DNA of 64,000 nt from Chryseobacterium angstadtii (GCF_001045465.1 NZ_LFND01000005.1:338260-402259); one strand, 5' to 3'; shown: positions 33,213 to 42,440, numbered from the stretch's first letter. Notes: generated by a model not told the origin, from the sequence alone. Numbers and translations: made by a program.

Positions 33213-34016
33213 TCAAACCACTTTTGCTTTCCGCACAATCTTTGCCAGCAGAGCCGGAAAGAATCTTTTGAGATAAACACCCATAGTTTCGCGGCCGCCT
33301 ATCGAAGCCTGATTTTTCTTTTTTTCTATGGCCGATAGCATTTTTTTTGCAAAAACGTCAGCCGGCATTCCATTTATTGTGGCATCATCCATTGTGCCCT
33401 GAGAAGTGCCGTTCCCGGTTACTGCATTGATTGAAATATTGGTTTGTATAAATCCGGGACAGATGAGTGTCACCACAATTTTTTTGGTAAATAATTCTGC
33501 CCGAAGCGAGTCGAAAAAGCCGTGAAGTGCATGTTTGGCCGCTGCATAACTGCTTCGCATCGGGGCTCCGAAAATGCCCATAAGACTGGTTACCGCAACA
33601 ACGTGGCCGCCGCCATTCCGGATCATATAGGGGAGAACAGCCTTAGTAAGGGCTACAGTTCCTAAAAAATCAATATCCATTAAACGCTTATCGACTTCTA
33701 TATCTGTATCTGTTGCCAGAGAACGCTGTGACAAACCTGCATTGTTGATCAGAATATCTATTTTTCCAAACTTTTCGATGGCTTCTGCCGCCATATCCGG
33801 CATTTTCTTATAATCTTCCAGGTCTAGGGGAAGTATAACAAAACGGCCTGCCTCCAGCCCTGCTTTTTCAGCAACCGCATACAGCTGATCTTTATTTCTT
33901 GATGAAAGAATAATTTTAGCATTACTTTTTACAGCCAGCTCATTCACCAGAGCTTCTCCAATTCCTGATGAAGCTCCGGTAATCCAGATCACTTTATCAT
34001 TAAAATAACGGTTCAT
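33213..34016 (-). CDS. Short-chain dehydrogenase/reductase
   Basis: This 267-residue classical SDR has the NAD(P)-binding TGASSGIG near residue 12, NNAG near 90, and the catalytic Ser and YAAAK (SSYAAAKHALHGF near residue 160). The start MNRYFNDKVIWITGA is preferred. An in-frame ATG at 34073 would add 19 unlikely residues and overlap the neighbouring gene. The C-terminal tail (KRFFPALLAKIVRKAKVV) is basic and hydrophobic, suggesting membrane contact. It is transcribed with the FAD dehydrogenase just upstream. The substrate is unknown. Confidence 0.88.
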   Translation of the reverse strand: MNRYFNDKVIWITGASSGIGEALVNELAVKSNAKIILSSRNKDQLYAVAEKAGLEAGRFVILPLDLEDYKKMPDMAAEAIEKFGKIDILINNAGLSQRSLATDTDIEVDKRLMDIDFLGTVALTKAVLPYMIRNGGGHVVAVTSLMGIFGAPMRSSYAAAKHALHGFFDSLRAELFTKKIVVTLICPGFIQTNISINAVTGNGTSQGTMDDATINGMPADVFAKKMLSAIEKKKNQASIGGRETMGVYLKRFFPALLAKIVRKAKVV

Positions 34017-34059
34017 TTTTAATCTGTCTACAATTTTGATTCTTGATAATTGCCCCTTT

Positions 34060-35718
34060 TTAAAGTCGGGCAATATATTGTCCTGCTTTCATTCCCGAAA
34101 AAATACATCCTCCCAGAAATGTTCCTTCCAGAGCGCGGTAGCCATGCATTCCGCCTCCGCCAAAGCCTGCCGCTTCTCCTGCGGCATAAAGTCCTTCAAT
34201 AACGGTATCATCTTCTCTTAAAACCTGTCCGTTGAGATTGGTTTTGATGCCTCCCAGTGTTTTGCGGGTAAGAATATTGAGGCGTACTGCAATCAGAGGA
34301 CCGTTTTGGGGATCCAATATTTTATGTGGAGTAGCTACACGGCCCAGTTTATCTCCTAAATAATTTCGGGTATTTCGGATATAATTGACCTGGGTGTCTT
34401 TGGAATATTTGTTATCAAGCTCTCTGTCTCTGGCCTCTATCTGTGTTTTAATCTTTTCATAATTCAGAAGATGATCACCGGAAAGCTGGTTCATTCTTTC
34501 CACCAGATCTTTCAGGTTGTCTGAAACAATAAAGTCTTTTCCGTGTTCCTTAAAAGCTTCTACAGGTCCCGGGGCTTTTTTTCCAAAGATCCTTTTCAGG
34601 AAAAGAGCGTAGTCTTTATTGGTGATATCCGGGTTTTGTTCCGATCCCGAGAGGGCAAATTCTTTTTTAATGATTTTCTGGGTCAGAATAAACCATGAAT
34701 AAGAAAAGCCTGTATCCTGTATATATTTCAATGTTCCAAGCGTATCAAACCCGGGAAGGAAAGGAGCGGGGAGACGGTTTCCTGTAGCATCAAACCATAG
34801 AGAAGACGGTCCGGGCAATATCCGAATACCGTGTTTGGGCCATATCGGGTTCCAGTTTTCTATACCTTCCGTATAATGCCACATCCGGTCCGGATTGATA
34901 ATGTGTGCCCCGGAATTTTCTGCAATTCCTATCATTTTTCCATCCACGTAAGCCGGAACACCGCAAACCATATTTTCAGGGGCTTTTCCCAGTCTTTCCG
35001 GCCAGTTTTTCCGGACCAATTCATGATTGGCTCCTATTCCTCCTGATGCAATGATGATATGAGGGGCATGGTATTCAAACTGAGAAATGATATTTCTGTT
35101 GGTTGCGGCACCTCTTTCCTGGTTGTCGTTTTCAAGAATATCTCCTTTAAGACCTTTTATTTTTCCATGTTCTGAAATCAGTTCGGTGACTCTGTGTCTG
35201 AATTTCATTTGTAACAGCCCTTTTTCTTGGGCTTGATACGCTTTTTCCACAAAAGGCTTCACCACACCAGTCCCGGTTCCCCAGCTTACATGGAAGCGGG
35301 GTACGGAATTCCCGTGACCGGTTGCAGATCCGTCACCACGTTCTGCCCAGCCTACCATAAACATAAGCTTAATGCCCAGTTTGGAAATATAATTGTATTT
35401 TTCATGGGCTGCAAATTTCAGGTAGGCTTCTGCCCATTTTCGAGGCCAGTCATCTTCTGCACGGTCGAATCCTGCAGTACCTGTCCAGTCCTGAAGAGCC
35501 AGTTCATAAGAGTCTTTAATTCCCATTCTCCGCTGCTGGGGCGAATTGATGAGAAACAGGCCTCCGAATGACCAGAACGCCTGGCCACCTATGTTTTGCT
35601 CTGTTTCCTGATCAAGCAGGAGGACTTTCTTTCCCTTATTGGTTATTTCCATAGCAGCAGTAAGTCCTGCGAGCCCTGTACCGACAATAATGGCGTCAGG
35701 CCGGAATTTCTCTTCCAT
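34060..35718 (-). CDS. FAD-binding dehydrogenase (fumarate reductase / 3-ketosteroid dehydrogenase-like)
   Basis: This 552-residue flavoprotein has the N-terminal FAD motif VGTGLAGLTAA and glutamate-ended second strand (VLLLDQE), FAD_binding_2 segments (IIIASGGIGANHELV near residue 215), and the C-terminal GLYAAGEAAGFGGGGMHGYR flavin-closing motif. The family includes 3-oxosteroid 1-dehydrogenases and fumarate-reductase-like enzymes; proteins of this exact type are usually left as generic FAD-binding dehydrogenases. It forms a two-gene unit with the SDR gene. The pairing suggests oxidation of an alicyclic or steroid-like substrate, but that is inference. Confidence 0.85.
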   Translation of the reverse strand: MEEKFRPDAIIVGTGLAGLTAAMEITNKGKKVLLLDQETEQNIGGQAFWSFGGLFLINSPQQRRMGIKDSYELALQDWTGTAGFDRAEDDWPRKWAEAYLKFAAHEKYNYISKLGIKLMFMVGWAERGDGSATGHGNSVPRFHVSWGTGTGVVKPFVEKAYQAQEKGLLQMKFRHRVTELISEHGKIKGLKGDILENDNQERGAATNRNIISQFEYHAPHIIIASGGIGANHELVRKNWPERLGKAPENMVCGVPAYVDGKMIGIAENSGAHIINPDRMWHYTEGIENWNPIWPKHGIRILPGPSSLWFDATGNRLPAPFLPGFDTLGTLKYIQDTGFSYSWFILTQKIIKKEFALSGSEQNPDITNKDYALFLKRIFGKKAPGPVEAFKEHGKDFIVSDNLKDLVERMNQLSGDHLLNYEKIKTQIEARDRELDNKYSKDTQVNYIRNTRNYLGDKLGRVATPHKILDPQNGPLIAVRLNILTRKTLGGIKTNLNGQVLREDDTVIEGLYAAGEAAGFGGGGMHGYRALEGTFLGGCIFSGMKAGQYIARL

Positions 35719-35841
35719 TGTATTGATTTGCTTTTGTTTGCCCTTTATTTCCCAGAATAAATATATAAATTATTTAGGCTTAAAAGGTTTAAAATATTTC
35801 AAACATAACTATGCTTATCATAGAGCTCATGGGTAAATTCA

Positions 35842-35849
35842 TATCTTTG
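35842..35849 (+). promoter_or_regulatory. Candidate -7 element of the rhodanese/TlpA unit
   Basis: TATCTTTG fits TAnnTTTG and lies 14 bp before the rhodanese ATG. No TTG was found at the expected -33 distance. Confidence 0.4.
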
Positions 35850-35863
35850 TTAAAAATAAAAGA

Positions 35864-36298
35864 ATGAAATATTTGTTTTTAATGACGTGTCTGGTGTGTT
35901 CGTTTTTCAGCCAGATGTCTGCCCAGCAGAAACAGGATCCGTGGAATGAAAACCAGCTTATGGATCCGGCACTTTTAGCTTCAAAAATTACAGCGAACAA
36001 AACAAAGGATATTGTGATTATTTCTGTAGGTCCGGAAGCTATTATCAAAGGTTCTGTAGACATCGGGTCAACGCGTGAGCCGGAGAATCTTGAAAAACTC
36101 AGAAATTACCTTAAAAATATTCCCAAAGGAAAAGAGGTGATTATTTACTGCGGATGCTGTCCTTTTGTAAAATGCCCGAACATCCGTCCTGCATTCAATT
36201 TGCTGATGGAAATGGGTTTCAAAAATGCTAAACTTTTAAACCTGCCAAAAAACATCAAAGCAGACTGGCTGGATAAAGATTATCCTACAAATGACTAA
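35864..36298 (+). CDS. Exported rhodanese-like protein
   Basis: This 144-residue protein has a signal peptide (residues 1-21, ending SAQ) and a single rhodanese-like domain. The active-site loop is YCGCCPFVKCPNIRPAF (about residues 95-111), cysteine-rich and typical of a Bacteroidota subgroup. It could carry sulfur or take part in thiol redox chemistry in the periplasm. It overlaps the TlpA-like gene by 8 bp, so both probably work in one envelope thiol pathway. Confidence 0.85.
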   Translation: MKYLFLMTCLVCSFFSQMSAQQKQDPWNENQLMDPALLASKITANKTKDIVIISVGPEAIIKGSVDIGSTREPENLEKLRNYLKNIPKGKEVIIYCGCCPFVKCPNIRPAFNLLMEMGFKNAKLLNLPKNIKADWLDKDYPTND

Positions 36299-36809
36299 TA
36301 TGAGAGCTTTTTTTTCTTTTTTATCCGTAATTATTCTTACCGGATTGATGACTGCACAACAGTCCAGAATTACAGTGGGACAACAGGCTCCTGATATTGT
36401 TCTGCCTCAAACGGATGGCACCTCATTTTCTCTTTCTTCTTTAAATGGTAAAGTCGTACTGATTGATTTCTGGGCGACCTGGTGTGCACCCTGTGTTGAA
36501 GAGCAGCCGGAGCTTAAAACGCTGTACAATACCTTTTCTGAGCAGGTGAAAAATAAAGAATTTGAAATTCTGGGTGTTTCTTTAGACCGAAGTAAAGAAA
36601 ACTGGCAGAAAGCGATAGAACGCTTCGGGATCAACTGGATTCAGGTGAGTGATCTTAAATTTTGGAAAAGCCCTGTTGCTAAGGCCTACGAAATAGAGGA
36701 ACTTCCTTTTAACGTAATTACAGACGGTCAGGGAAAGATTATTGCTAAAAATCTTCACGGAAAAGAGCTGGAAGACTTTCTTCATCAGTATTTTAATCAA
36801 AAGAAATAA
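36291..36809 (+). CDS. TlpA/ResA-like periplasmic thioredoxin
   Basis: This 172-residue protein has a signal peptide and a thioredoxin fold with the redox motif WATWCAPC near residue 60, an AhpC/TSA-like ILGVSLDRSKENW segment and a cis-proline region (IEELPFNVITDGQG). It would reduce disulfides of envelope proteins. The start is 36291 or 36300 (MRAFFSF). A weak terminator follows at 36831-36859. Confidence 0.88.
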   Translation: MTNMRAFFSFLSVIILTGLMTAQQSRITVGQQAPDIVLPQTDGTSFSLSSLNGKVVLIDFWATWCAPCVEEQPELKTLYNTFSEQVKNKEFEILGVSLDRSKENWQKAIERFGINWIQVSDLKFWKSPVAKAYEIEELPFNVITDGQGKIIAKNLHGKELEDFLHQYFNQKK

Positions 36810-36830
36810 TATTTTCGAATATATAAGCAG

Positions 36831-36859
36831 GAGCGGTCATGAGTACCACTCTTTTCTTT
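36831..36859 (+). terminator. Terminator of the rhodanese/TlpA unit
   Basis: GAGCGGT and ACCACTC can pair (one mismatch) around CATGAGT and are followed by TTTTCTTTT, 22 bp after the TlpA-like stop. Confidence 0.5.
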
Positions 36860-36897
36860 TGGTTTTTAAAGGAAAATAAGCAGGATGTTCATAAAAA

Positions 36898-36924
36898 AGC
36901 CGGCTTTCAAAAGAAAACCGGCTT
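36898..36924 (-). terminator. Terminator of the copper operon
   Basis: AAGCCGG / CCGGCTT is a 7-bp stem with a 13-base loop. Read on the minus strand it is followed by TTTTTTATG. It sits 26 bp beyond the multicopper oxidase stop. Confidence 0.7.
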
Positions 36925-36949
36925 GATGTAAAAACTAGAGGGTTGTAGA

Positions 36950-39220
36950 CTAATAAGCGAGTGTAATTCCTCCTCCTACGCCCATATCACTGTCATAATG
37001 CGCGCGGATGGCTACATTTTTATTGATGATATATTTCAATTCTCCCATGTATTCCATATCGGTATTGACCATAAAACCTGCTCTTATTCTTTTTGAGACA
37101 GGAATATCTTCCCGCATTAACTGCAAGCGTACAATACCGTCATGATATACTTCTGCCTGGAAATTGACCAGCATAGGTAAGGTATACATAAAACCTAAAC
37201 TAATAGCTCTACGCGTATCTTTTTCATTTTTCTGACCAAATATATTTTTCTCACGTTCATCCATTCCCATCTTTCGATAGCGCCAGTCAAAGCCGATAAA
37301 CGGCATAAACCACTGCATTTTTCCGATATATCTTCCCAAATGGGTTTCCACTTCATATCCGTGCATATCATTATACCCTAAACGCCATTCTGTACCTAAG
37401 CTCCATCTGGCATTCTGAAGCATGGCATCCCCATCGTTCCCATTGGTCGCAAAATCGTTCTGAATCATAAAGTGAGGCATATTGCTTTCTTTCTGTAATT
37501 CTTTGTAAGCATGCTTCTTATCAGGTAAATAAGGATTCTTATAATCATCCACTGCAAAAACGCGGTTCATTCCGGACATCATGTGGTAGAGGATATGGCA
37601 ATGGAAAAACCAGTCTCCTTCTTCATTAGCCAAAAACTCGATGGTATCATTTTCCATAGGCATTACATCCAGAACATTTTTAAGAGGTGATTTTTCTCCT
37701 TTTCCGTTAATGACTCTGAAGTCAAAACCGTGTAAGTGCATGGGATGTCTCATCATAGAGTTGTTGTAAATGGTAATGCGCAGAATTTCTCCCTTTTTTA
37801 CAGGTATTTTATCTGTTTCTGACAGAATTTTATTATCCATGCTCCATACATATCGGTTCATATTTCCGGTAAGGGTAAATTTTAATTCTTTTACGGGAGC
37901 ATTTTTTGGAAGCGATGTGTCATAAGGAGACTGCAGCATGGCATAATTGAGGGTTTTAATGTCACCCAGCGCGTTTGCATTATAACGGTCGGAGGAATTC
38001 TCCATATCCATTTTATGCTGGCTGTGATCCTGCTTTCCTTTTGAATTTCCTGTAATTTCAGGATACATGACAACGTTCATATCCATTTGGTTCAGGCTCA
38101 TTTTCATGCCCATATCATCCAGATCTCCATTCATTTTCATCATGCCATTCATCATTTTCATGCCTTCAAAATATTTCAGGCGGGGAAGGGGTGATATCAG
38201 CTGTTTGATACCATTGCCGACAAAATAGCTGGCTGACTGGGTTCTGTCTTCTGTAGTTGCTAAAAATTCATAGGATATGCCTTCTTCAGGAATGGTAACC
38301 ACAATGTCATAGGTTTCTGAAACGGCAATAATCAGCCTGTCGACTTCTACAGGTTCTACATCATTACCATCATTGGCCACAACGGTTATTTTTCCTCCGG
38401 CGTATCGCAGCCAGAAGTAGGAAGAAGCGCCGCCGTTGGATATTCTTAACCTGACTTTATCACCAGCTTTTAAGGTTTTTCCGTCCACGGATTTTAAATC
38501 GGTTGTATTATTTCCGTTGATTAATATTTTATCATAATAGACATCACTTACATCCATTGCGAGCATTCGCTTCCATTCATTTTTCAATTTGGTTTTAAAA
38601 TAACCTTCTTTGATGGCTTCTGCGTAGGATTGGGTGGCATTCTTTTTAATCGCGGCCCAATCGTTGGCGTTATGAAGCATCCGGTTGACATTATCGGGAT
38701 TAAGATTCGTCCATTCACTTAAAACAATGGGAACGGTAGGTAAATCATCAATTCCTTTTCTGAATGTTTTGTCGTCGTTCCTTTTTTTCATGACAAAATT
38801 CCCATACATCCCGATCTGTTCCTGTAAACCGGAATGAGAATGGTACCAGTGTGTACCGTTTTGAATAATCGGAAAGCGGTAGGTATAGGTGGCACCTGGT
38901 TTAATGGGCTTTTGGGTAAGCCACGGCACACCATCTTCTTTATTGGGTAAAAATACACCGTGCCAGTGCAGGGATGTACTTTCTTTTAACTGATTATGAA
39001 CTACAATTTCGGCAGTGTCTCCTTCAGTAAAAGTAAGAGTGGGCATGGGGATCTGCCCGTTAACGGCAATCGCTCTTTTCTCTTTGCCGCCGTAAGTGAC
39101 TAAGGTATCTTTCACAAACAGGTCGTAACGCACCACTTTTTGTGCAAAAACGGATTGCGAATAGGACCATATAAAAAATGCACACAGCAATCTTATTGTG
39201 ATATTTCTGGGTATAATCAT
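36950..39220 (-). CDS. Multicopper oxidase (CopA-like) fused to a CopB-like outer-membrane domain
   Basis: This 756-residue exported protein has a signal peptide ending near residue 26 (SVFAQ). Cupredoxin copper ligands are visible in all four motifs: H85-W-H87 (HWHG), H124-H127-H129 (GTHWYHSHS), MMRHPMHLHGFDF near 495 and WFFHCHILYH near 540. A Met/His-rich loop (about residues 345-410, GMKMMNGMMKMNGDLDDMGM) resembles CueO/CopA copper-binding inserts. From about residue 600 the sequence changes to a CopB-like beta-barrel segment (EWRLGYNDMHGYEVETHLGR) ending GGGITLAY. CopA and CopB are normally separate proteins. It probably oxidises Cu(I) in the periplasm and is held at the outer membrane. 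Confidence 0.88.
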   Translation of the reverse strand: MIIPRNITIRLLCAFFIWSYSQSVFAQKVVRYDLFVKDTLVTYGGKEKRAIAVNGQIPMPTLTFTEGDTAEIVVHNQLKESTSLHWHGVFLPNKEDGVPWLTQKPIKPGATYTYRFPIIQNGTHWYHSHSGLQEQIGMYGNFVMKKRNDDKTFRKGIDDLPTVPIVLSEWTNLNPDNVNRMLHNANDWAAIKKNATQSYAEAIKEGYFKTKLKNEWKRMLAMDVSDVYYDKILINGNNTTDLKSVDGKTLKAGDKVRLRISNGGASSYFWLRYAGGKITVVANDGNDVEPVEVDRLIIAVSETYDIVVTIPEEGISYEFLATTEDRTQSASYFVGNGIKQLISPLPRLKYFEGMKMMNGMMKMNGDLDDMGMKMSLNQMDMNVVMYPEITGNSKGKQDHSQHKMDMENSSDRYNANALGDIKTLNYAMLQSPYDTSLPKNAPVKELKFTLTGNMNRYVWSMDNKILSETDKIPVKKGEILRITIYNNSMMRHPMHLHGFDFRVINGKGEKSPLKNVLDVMPMENDTIEFLANEEGDWFFHCHILYHMMSGMNRVFAVDDYKNPYLPDKKHAYKELQKESNMPHFMIQNDFATNGNDGDAMLQNARWSLGTEWRLGYNDMHGYEVETHLGRYIGKMQWFMPFIGFDWRYRKMGMDEREKNIFGQKNEKDTRRAISLGFMYTLPMLVNFQAEVYHDGIVRLQLMREDIPVSKRIRAGFMVNTDMEYMGELKYIINKNVAIRAHYDSDMGVGGGITLAY

Positions 39221-39242
39221 TTTTAGTTTTTTTTAATGAAAC

Positions 39243-39692
39243 TTATTGCTGTTCTTTCAACCAATCGGTTAAAGTTTTAATTTGCTTATCATTCAGTTTT
39301 GCATTGTTATGCATTATGGTATAGGATGATAAGGGCATTTGCTTAGTTTCTATTTGTTTCTTTATCGAGTTGAGTAATCTTTCCTGCTTTCGGTTGGAAT
39401 AGGTATCCCATTCATTGAAATTCAGTTCTTCTTTTCCTTCTCTGATATGCTTTTCCACCATGTTTCTGGCAGGCTGTATATAATCATACCATACATAGTT
39501 GGTGTTGTTGCTGTGACAGTCGTAACAAGAAGTCTGAAACATCGTTTTTACCTCGGCAGACATTGTATACTTCCGCGTGAAATCGGTTTTGTAAATCTGC
39601 CCTTCGTCTGTATTGGGAGCAGGCTGGTGCCATTGAAAAGCAATAAAAATAAGCAGCAGTATCACTGGAATTATCTTTACTATTTTCTGCAT
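39243..39692 (-). CDS. Haem-binding domain protein (single CxxCH)
   Basis: This 149-residue protein has an N-terminal membrane or signal segment (residues 5-20) and one c-type haem motif C56-x2-C59-H60 in QTSCYDCHSN. The NYVWYDYIQPARN segment after it is characteristic of the Bacteroidota haem-binding domain family (PF14376-type). It lies between the DUF3347 lipoprotein (1 bp) and the multicopper oxidase (22 bp). It could pass electrons to or from the oxidase, which is an inference from operon position. Confidence 0.85.
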   Translation of the reverse strand: MQKIVKIIPVILLLIFIAFQWHQPAPNTDEGQIYKTDFTRKYTMSAEVKTMFQTSCYDCHSNNTNYVWYDYIQPARNMVEKHIREGKEELNFNEWDTYSNRKQERLLNSIKKQIETKQMPLSSYTIMHNNAKLNDKQIKTLTDWLKEQQ

Positions 39693-39693
39693 G

Positions 39694-40356
39694 TTACCAT
39701 TCTTTTTTTACAGAACCACAGGTAAGCATTTCACTGCCATAGTACGGATTTTTAATGGCTTTGGCCTCACTGATCCAAATAGCTCCTTTCCCGTCATTGT
39801 ACATCGGGCAATAGCTTTCGTATAGTTTTTGGCTGGAACCGAACATAGCAATAAGATCAGAGATATCTTTACTCAATGGAACCAGATGCTCTCTTTGATG
39901 ATCCAGTTTGCCTGCATTATCACCAATATGTTCTGCATTTTCTTTGGCATCCTCCGCAATTTCCATATACTCTTTGTGTTTATTTCCCGGTATGGTTTTC
40001 ATATCGACCTTATTTAGAGTGGCCAACAGTTGTTTTCCTGCACTGGCAGCCGCTTTGTCATTATCCGCAACAAGTGCATTTTTTAAAGTCAGATAATCTT
40101 TAATGATCAGTGAGATGGAAAAGTTCTGGATCTGTTCTTTTGCCTCTGTTTTTTCTGATTTTTTAGATAAAGTATCGGTAGAGATATTTGAAGATGCTGA
40201 AGTGCTTTGCTGGGAATTTGAAGCAGACTGAGTATCAGACATTGCTGTTGTATCATTATTTTGTACAACACTGTCTTTATTGGGCGACTTATTGCAGGCA
40301 ACGGATACGGCTGCAACGCTTACTAATGATATGATTGAGAAAACTATATTTTTCAT
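39694..40356 (-). CDS. DUF3347 lipoprotein
   Basis: This 220-residue protein has a lipobox ending at Cys21 (AVSVAC), a Ser/Thr/Asn-rich linker (residues 25-75) and a DUF3347 domain (about residues 78-215: SLIIKDYLTLKNALVADNDK; YCPMYNDGKGAIW). The domain is found in copper and silver resistance loci, often on CusB-like proteins. The conserved Cys-Pro-Met pair (CPM) and terminal MLTCGSV may bind Cu(I). The next gene upstream carries the same domain, so the two are paralogues. Confidence 0.85.
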   Translation of the reverse strand: MKNIVFSIISLVSVAAVSVACNKSPNKDSVVQNNDTTAMSDTQSASNSQQSTSASSNISTDTLSKKSEKTEAKEQIQNFSISLIIKDYLTLKNALVADNDKAAASAGKQLLATLNKVDMKTIPGNKHKEYMEIAEDAKENAEHIGDNAGKLDHQREHLVPLSKDISDLIAMFGSSQKLYESYCPMYNDGKGAIWISEAKAIKNPYYGSEMLTCGSVKKEW

Positions 40357-40395
40357 TTGAATTATTTTTATGGTTTAAAGAATGATTGAGACGTA

Positions 40396-41277
40396 TTATT
40401 TCTTAATGGTTTCCTGTACACTACCGCACGTAAGCATCTGAGAACCGTAAAACGGATTTTTAACTGTTTCCTCTTTGCTTAGCCAATTGGCTCCTTTACC
40501 ATTATTGAACATCGGGCAATGCATATAATACACAGGCTCTGACTGGTTGGATGCTTTAGCCAGATCATATAGACTTTTTGAAAGCAGGGAGAAAGATGTT
40601 CTTTGCTTGGCTACATCGTTAGAAGCGGCTATTTTTTCTGCATTGGCCGTTAGGTCTTTTATAACATTCATCCAAACGGTATGTTCTTCTGTAGAAAGTT
40701 TGTTCATGTCTACAGATTTCGCTGCACTCACTAATTCTGCCGCTTTTTTAGAAGAAGTTCCCGCATCAGATTTTATCAAAGCATCTTTTACCAAAAAATA
40801 AGTGTCAAAAACAGGTGTTAGCTGTGATGAATTTTGATTGGCTGTGGTATTGGCAGAAGACATTCCGCCGTGGTTATGGTTGGTGTGGTCATTTTTCATA
40901 TCCATAGCATTCCCTTTGTTTTGAGTGGCTGGTTTTAGCTCTCTTGTGTATTGACAGCATTCCGGGAGTTGGGCATAAGTGTCATCAGGAGCCAAAAACT
41001 TTTCGCTGTCGTAACCTGATAGGGCAATACGCTTTAAAATTTCATCCTGAGTTGTTTTTTTACTGTCGTATTGTAGAGTGGCCATTTTGGTATTCTCATT
41101 CCATTCTACGGCAGCTACGTTTTTTACGTTTCCTGCTTTCTCTATGGTGGCTTTACACATTTCGCACTTGCCGTATATTTTTACGGTTTCTGTTTTTGCA
41201 TTTTTGATTTGTGCAAAAATGTTGACGGCGGATAGTAATACGGTGATTACTACCAATATTTTTGATATTGATTTCAT
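40396..41277 (-). CDS. HMA metal-binding domain plus DUF3347 exported protein
   Basis: This 293-residue protein has start MKSISKILVVITVL, with a signal peptide ending FAQ at 23. The 23 in-frame codons further upstream lack signal character and are rejected. An HMA domain (residues 30-95) carries the copper motif C38-E-M-C41. A PECCQYTREL segment, a His-rich linker (DHTNHNHGGM) and a DUF3347 domain (about 150-290, with MHCPMFNNGKGANW and MLTCGSV) follow. It likely captures Cu(I) in the periplasm and hands it on. It is about 40 bp upstream of its DUF3347 paralogue. Confidence 0.86.
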   Translation of the reverse strand: MKSISKILVVITVLLSAVNIFAQIKNAKTETVKIYGKCEMCKATIEKAGNVKNVAAVEWNENTKMATLQYDSKKTTQDEILKRIALSGYDSEKFLAPDDTYAQLPECCQYTRELKPATQNKGNAMDMKNDHTNHNHGGMSSANTTANQNSSQLTPVFDTYFLVKDALIKSDAGTSSKKAAELVSAAKSVDMNKLSTEEHTVWMNVIKDLTANAEKIAASNDVAKQRTSFSLLSKSLYDLAKASNQSEPVYYMHCPMFNNGKGANWLSKEETVKNPFYGSQMLTCGSVQETIKK

Positions 41278-41369
41278 GTTGAAATATTTAATTTGATTAA
41301 TAATAAAGGGGTCTCTGAAAACCGGATTCAGTTTTCGAAAAGACATAATAATGGCTGTAAGCCTTGTTT

Positions 41370-41762
41370 TTAACCTATTTTGGGAGGTTGCCAGATAGAA
41401 AAATTGGCTGAAGGATAATAAGGTTGTTTGAAGACAAATTTCAATGTACCTTCTTCGCTGAAATGTTTTTTAATTTTTAGATCTGCCACAGAAGGTAGGC
41501 CTAAAGCCGGCAATATGGTGCTGCATCTGCATGAACAGTCCTTGCATCCGCCATTACAGTCGTGATGTTTTTTGCTGTCGCTGCATGATTTTGGTTTGCA
41601 GCATGATTTTTCGTCTGTATCTTTTTTAGAGGGCTTGGTAGAGCAGGAAGCGGTTTCGGTTTTTATTTCTTTTTTAGAACAGGCAAATCCGATGCTTGGT
41701 ATTAAGAAAAATGCCAAACAGAGAAAAATAATCAGCCTGATATGTGTACCGGAAGCTTTCAA
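41370..41762 (-). CDS. Small Cys/His-rich exported protein of the copper operon
   Basis: This 130-residue protein has an N-terminal hydrophobic segment (LIIFLCLAFFLIPSIGFACS) and a cysteine- and histidine-rich middle (KSCCKPKSCSDSKKHHDCNG then GCKDCSCRC). That composition fits binding of several copper ions. The C-terminal 45 residues are ordinary. The only start in frame is TTG at 41762, and no ATG precedes the signal segment, so the start is uncertain. No named family was recognised. It is the first gene of the copper operon. Confidence 0.7.
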   Translation of the reverse strand: MKASGTHIRLIIFLCLAFFLIPSIGFACSKKEIKTETASCSTKPSKKDTDEKSCCKPKSCSDSKKHHDCNGGCKDCSCRCSTILPALGLPSVADLKIKKHFSEEGTLKFVFKQPYYPSANFSIWQPPKIG

Positions 41763-41945
41763 TATGACAAAGCTAAGATTTATTTGCGATTAAATTAATT
41801 TTTTTAGAGTTTTTAAATGAAAATTATAAAGAAAACAAATTTTTAAGATATCCTTGTTTTTACAGATTCCCCGGATTATTTAGTTTAAAACCAGATCAAT
41901 AGAGAATGGGGATTAAGCTTTTAATTATCAACCGTCAGTTGGTGG

Positions 41946-42440
41946 TTATTTCTTTTTGATACCGATAACTTTTAATGCTCCAGGAGTTAAATAAATAGTA
42001 TCAAAAACAGTAAGCGCTTCTACATCAGGAAATGCAGGAGACATCAGATCACTTTTATTAAAAGACAATTCAACGCTCTGATCATAAGATGCCTCAATTC
42101 TTACTACAGAATAGCCGTTATAAGCTATTTTAAAGTCTTCAAACATGCAATTCCTTTCTGCTTTCTGGTATTGGGTATATTCCTCAAATCCATTATTGTC
42201 ATTTCTTTTTCCGTCATTGTGATCTAATGATTTCCAGGAAGAATAATTCTTGGGTTCTTTTAAGGCGTTCCCCTGTTCATCCACAGGAACAAACATTCCG
42301 AGGGTAAGCGGTTGTCTTAGGAAACTGGCATAATTTTTCATCAGCTTTAAGGTCTGAAGATCTGCATATCCTTCGTTGGAATAGTACTCAATGACAAAAT
42401 CTGTCATCGGAATCAGCTTGTGGGAAGCTTCAGTAGGCAT
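41946..42440 (-). CDS. Conserved-looking protein of unknown function
   Basis: This 164-residue soluble protein has start MPTEASHKLI, and MTDFVIEYY 12 codons later is possible. The in-frame extension to 42500 is hydrophobic AT-rich leader and is not preferred. It has no signal peptide or known motif. Asp/Asn-rich stretch DHNDGKRNDNNGFEE lies near residue 73. It is divergent from the MerC/COG0523 genes and shares their upstream region, so co-regulation by the palindromes at 42547-42599 is possible. Confidence 0.65.
   Translation of the reverse strand: MPTEASHKLIPMTDFVIEYYSNEGYADLQTLKLMKNYASFLRQPLTLGMFVPVDEQGNALKEPKNYSSWKSLDHNDGKRNDNNGFEEYTQYQKAERNCMFEDFKIAYNGYSVVRIEASYDQSVELSFNKSDLMSPAFPDVEALTVFDTIYLTPGALKVIGIKKK

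Noticed and set aside
34017..34073. Longer SDR start overlapping the FAD dehydrogenase gene
   Set aside because: The extra 19 residues are not part of the SDR fold, and MNRYFNDKVIWITGA gives the normal family N-terminus.
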